Shown: positions 62,122 through 64,000 of the stretch, one piece after another
Position numbering within the stretch: position 1 is the stretch's first letter
How the letters are laid out: every line of letters starts with the position of its first letter
From: Dyella telluris
GTDB lineage: Bacteria > Pseudomonadota > Gammaproteobacteria > Xanthomonadales > Rhodanobacteraceae
NCBI RefSeq assembly: GCF_014297575.1
Contig: NZ_CP060412.1
Span: 3,596,001-3,660,000, forward strand
Direction: 5' to 3'
Length of the DNA stretch: 64,000 bases
Made by a program: the position numbers and the translations under genes
Notes under the pieces: model-generated
The model's database searches: none
The model's input: only the letters and a program-made list of their open reading frames with translations
Told to the model about the DNA's origin: nothing

Positions 62122-63402
62122 TCAGGTCGTTGCAGTCCAGCGGCGAACGGCCTCGGCGAACACCACGCAATCGGCGTAACGGTTGTATAGCGGCGTCGGT
62201 GAGATGCGGATGACGTCCGGTTCGCGCCAATCGCCGACGATGCCCTGTTCCATCAGGTACTCGAACAGGGCCCGGCCGCGCGCGCGGCCGCCCTGCACGC
62301 GGATGGAAAGCTGCGAGCCGCGGCGCGCCGGGTCCGCCGGCGTCACCACGTCCAGCACGTCGCTGAGCTGTGTCTGCACCAGCCATTCCAGGTAGCCGGT
62401 GAGGCGCACGGCTTTGTCGCGCAGGTTCGACATGCCGGCGCGAACGAAAATCTCCAGCGACACGCGCAGCGGCGCCAGCGCCAGGATGGGTGGGTTGCTC
62501 AGCTGCCAGCCGTCCGCGCCATAAGTGGGCACGAATTCCGGACCCATCTGGAAACGCGTGGTCTTGTCATGACCCCACCAGCCAGCGAAGCGCGGCAGGG
62601 TAGTGCGTGCGTGGCGTTCGTGCACGAAGGCGCCGCCGACCGCGCCGGGGCCGCTGTTGAGGTACTTGTAGCTGCACCAGATGGCGAAATCGCAGCCGAC
62701 GTCGTGCAACTGCAGCGGGAGGTTGCCCACGGCGTGGGCAAGGTCAAAGCCGACCATGCAGCCGTGACGCTGTGCGAGACGCGTGATGGCGGCCAGGTCG
62801 AACGCCTGGCCCGTGCGGTACTGCACGCCCGGCAACATCACCAGCGCGATGCGCGAGCCATGTTCGGCCAGCACGCGCTCGATGGCTTCCATCGAAATGG
62901 TGCCGTTCGCCTCGTCGCCCGTCAGTTCGATCAGCGCGGTGGCAGGGTCGTAACCGTGGAAGCGCACCTGCGATTCCACCGCATAGCGATCGGTGGGGAA
63001 CGAGCCGGCCTCGATCAGGATCGCGTGGCGTTCCGGCGTGGGGCGATAGAAGCTCACCATCATCAGGTGCAGGTTCACGCCCAGCGTGTTCATCGCCACC
63101 ACTTCGGACGGCTGCGCGCCGACCACCGTGGCCAGATCGTCACGCACGAACTCGTGGTAATCCATCCACGGCAAGCGACCCTTGAAGTGGCCTTCCACCG
63201 CCAGGTTGCCCCAGTCGTCCAGCTCCGCGGCCAGGGCCTCACGCACCGCGCGGGGCTGCAGGCCCAGCGAGTTGCCGCAGAAATAATGGCTGTCGCGACC
63301 CTCGTGCGGCGGGATCAGGAATTCGTCGCGGAAGGCACGCAGCGGATCGGCGGCATCCTGGGCCTGCGCCCAGGCGAGGGTGGCTTGATACGGAGCGGAC
63401 AT
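62122..63402 (-). CDS. kynU: kynureninase
   Basis: This 426-residue PLP enzyme cleaves (3-hydroxy)kynurenine to (3-hydroxy)anthranilate and alanine. It has YFCGNSLGLQPRAVREALA, VVAMNTLGVNLHLMMVSFYR and the PLP-lysine segment CSYKYLNSGPGAVGG, followed by the family ARTTLPRFAGWWGHD and RFQMGPEFVP. The ATG at 63402 gives the normal length. Its pathway partners (tdo, kmo, haaO) are not here, but a probable aminomuconate operon lies at 11.6-14.2 kb. Confidence 0.95.
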   Translation of the reverse strand: MSAPYQATLAWAQAQDAADPLRAFRDEFLIPPHEGRDSHYFCGNSLGLQPRAVREALAAELDDWGNLAVEGHFKGRLPWMDYHEFVRDDLATVVGAQPSEVVAMNTLGVNLHLMMVSFYRPTPERHAILIEAGSFPTDRYAVESQVRFHGYDPATALIELTGDEANGTISMEAIERVLAEHGSRIALVMLPGVQYRTGQAFDLAAITRLAQRHGCMVGFDLAHAVGNLPLQLHDVGCDFAIWCSYKYLNSGPGAVGGAFVHERHARTTLPRFAGWWGHDKTTRFQMGPEFVPTYGADGWQLSNPPILALAPLRVSLEIFVRAGMSNLRDKAVRLTGYLEWLVQTQLSDVLDVVTPADPARRGSQLSIRVQGGRARGRALFEYLMEQGIVGDWREPDVIRISPTPLYNRYADCVVFAEAVRRWTATT

Positions 63403-63458
63403 CGGGAGTCTCTTGCGAAAGCGTCGTGCCGATGGTGGCACGACGCGGTTGGTACGGT

Positions 63459-63959
63459 TTACTTCAGGCGTGCGGCGATGGCGTCGCAACCCTTGTCGAA
63501 CTCGGCGCGCCAGTTGGCGCCGGCCGCGCTTTGCGACGGGCGAACGCAACGCAGCTGGATGGCCTGGCCACCCTTGAACCAGTAGCGCTCGCTGTAGCTG
63601 TACTGCGCACCGTTTTCCTGCGCGGTATAGGTGAAGTTGTCAGCGGCGCCGCCGGTGGCTGCCTGGTAGCCGGTGAGGGTCTTGGCCTTGCTCATGGCGC
63701 TGGCGACGTACTGCTGGAACTCGCCTGCATTGCCCACCTGCTTCACCGTCACCGATACACGGGCGAGGTTGCCGTTGGGCGACGGGTCCGGCACCTGGAA
63801 CACGCGCACCTCGGGGTCACCCTGGGTTTCCATGATGCCCATCCATTGGTCGGGCGTGCTGAAGTTGACGCTGCCGCCGGCCATGCTGACATCGGAGGCA
63901 TGGGTGGCGCCGGCGAACACGAGGGCGCCGACGATAAGCGTGTTGCGGAAGAAGCTCAT
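63459..63959 (-). CDS. exported protein of unknown function
   Basis: This 166-residue product has a signal peptide (FFRNTLIVGALVFAGATHAS). The mature part is beta-rich with VNFSTPDQWMGIMETQGDPE, VRVFQVPDPSPNG, then RVSVTVKQV, and ends with two cysteines (LRCVRPSQ and KGCDAIAARL) that could form a disulfide. The C-terminal segment reads like part of a lipid- or protein-binding periplasmic domain, but I do not recognise the family. AGGAAAAGG lies before the ATG. It is upstream of kynU by 56 bases, possibly cotranscribed. Confidence 0.68.
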   Translation of the reverse strand: MSFFRNTLIVGALVFAGATHASDVSMAGGSVNFSTPDQWMGIMETQGDPEVRVFQVPDPSPNGNLARVSVTVKQVGNAGEFQQYVASAMSKAKTLTGYQAATGGAADNFTYTAQENGAQYSYSERYWFKGGQAIQLRCVRPSQSAAGANWRAEFDKGCDAIAARLK

Positions 63960-64000
63960 GCCTTTTCCTGTGAAAAAGAGTGTGGTTGGAATCGCTGCAG

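Overview
This is a GC-rich gamma-proteobacterial chromosome segment. Gene content and order point to Xanthomonadales, most likely Rhodanobacteraceae (Dyella, Luteibacter, Frateuria or Rhodanobacter). The main evidence is the xanthomonad form of arginine synthesis, in which argF' encodes an N-acetylornithine transcarbamylase, argB is fused to an acetyltransferase domain, and the cluster runs on into proBA. Other pointers are an OhrR with xanthomonad-type cysteines, a FimX-like protein and kynureninase-pathway genes. I see no prophage, plasmid, transposase, rRNA, tRNA or CRISPR. It is a housekeeping region interrupted by repeat islands.

Layout. 1-4.4 kb: start of an RNA helicase gene (rhlE-like), a methyltransferase, an MFS carboxylate transporter and slyD, then repeat island I. 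4.4-11.5 kb: ohrR-ohr with a clear operator, an NlpC/P60 lipoprotein, an unassigned exported protein, a D-amino-acid dehydrogenase, glutathione reductase, N-formylglutamate deformylase and a small Ala/Lys-rich exported protein. 11.6-16.3 kb: a coupled aldehyde dehydrogenase / beta-carbonic anhydrase / RidA-type operon that resembles the lower 3-hydroxyanthranilate pathway, then an SDR, a UspB-like membrane protein and a MalM-like lipoprotein. 16.3-24.9 kb: asnS, an A-type Fe-S carrier, rpsF-rpsR-rplI, dnaB (two DnaA boxes upstream), two small envelope genes, alr, a DUF3079 gene and radA, then island II. 25.5-31.5 kb: gst, purU, a ccsA-like gene, ffh and the rpsP-rimM-trmD-rplS operon, then island III.

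33-48.8 kb: fimX, epmB divergent from efp (EF-P and its modification enzyme), then mtaD-yciI-ubiG-mupP-like and a phytoene-synthase-like gene, folE2, a YbaY-type lipoprotein, an M23 peptidase, pyrC, yidD, a dksA with a very long basic extension, sufE, island IV and cysS. 49-61.3 kb: the arginine/proline supercluster argF'-paiB-osmC-argG-GNAT-argE'-argAB-argC-argH-cupin-proB-proA. It is preceded by what reads as a classical transcription attenuator with an arginine-containing leader peptide. 61.4-64 kb: a REPIN, an exported NTF2-like protein, kynureninase and an exported protein of unknown function. Many neighbours overlap by ATGA or GTGA, so translational coupling is the rule.

The two observations I rate highest are (1) a composite non-coding repeat present in four copies, two of them complete at about 1.1 kb with long inverted termini, all in the same orientation, whose hairpin arms change together between copies; and (2) the attenuator in front of argF'. 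Neither could be checked against databases here.
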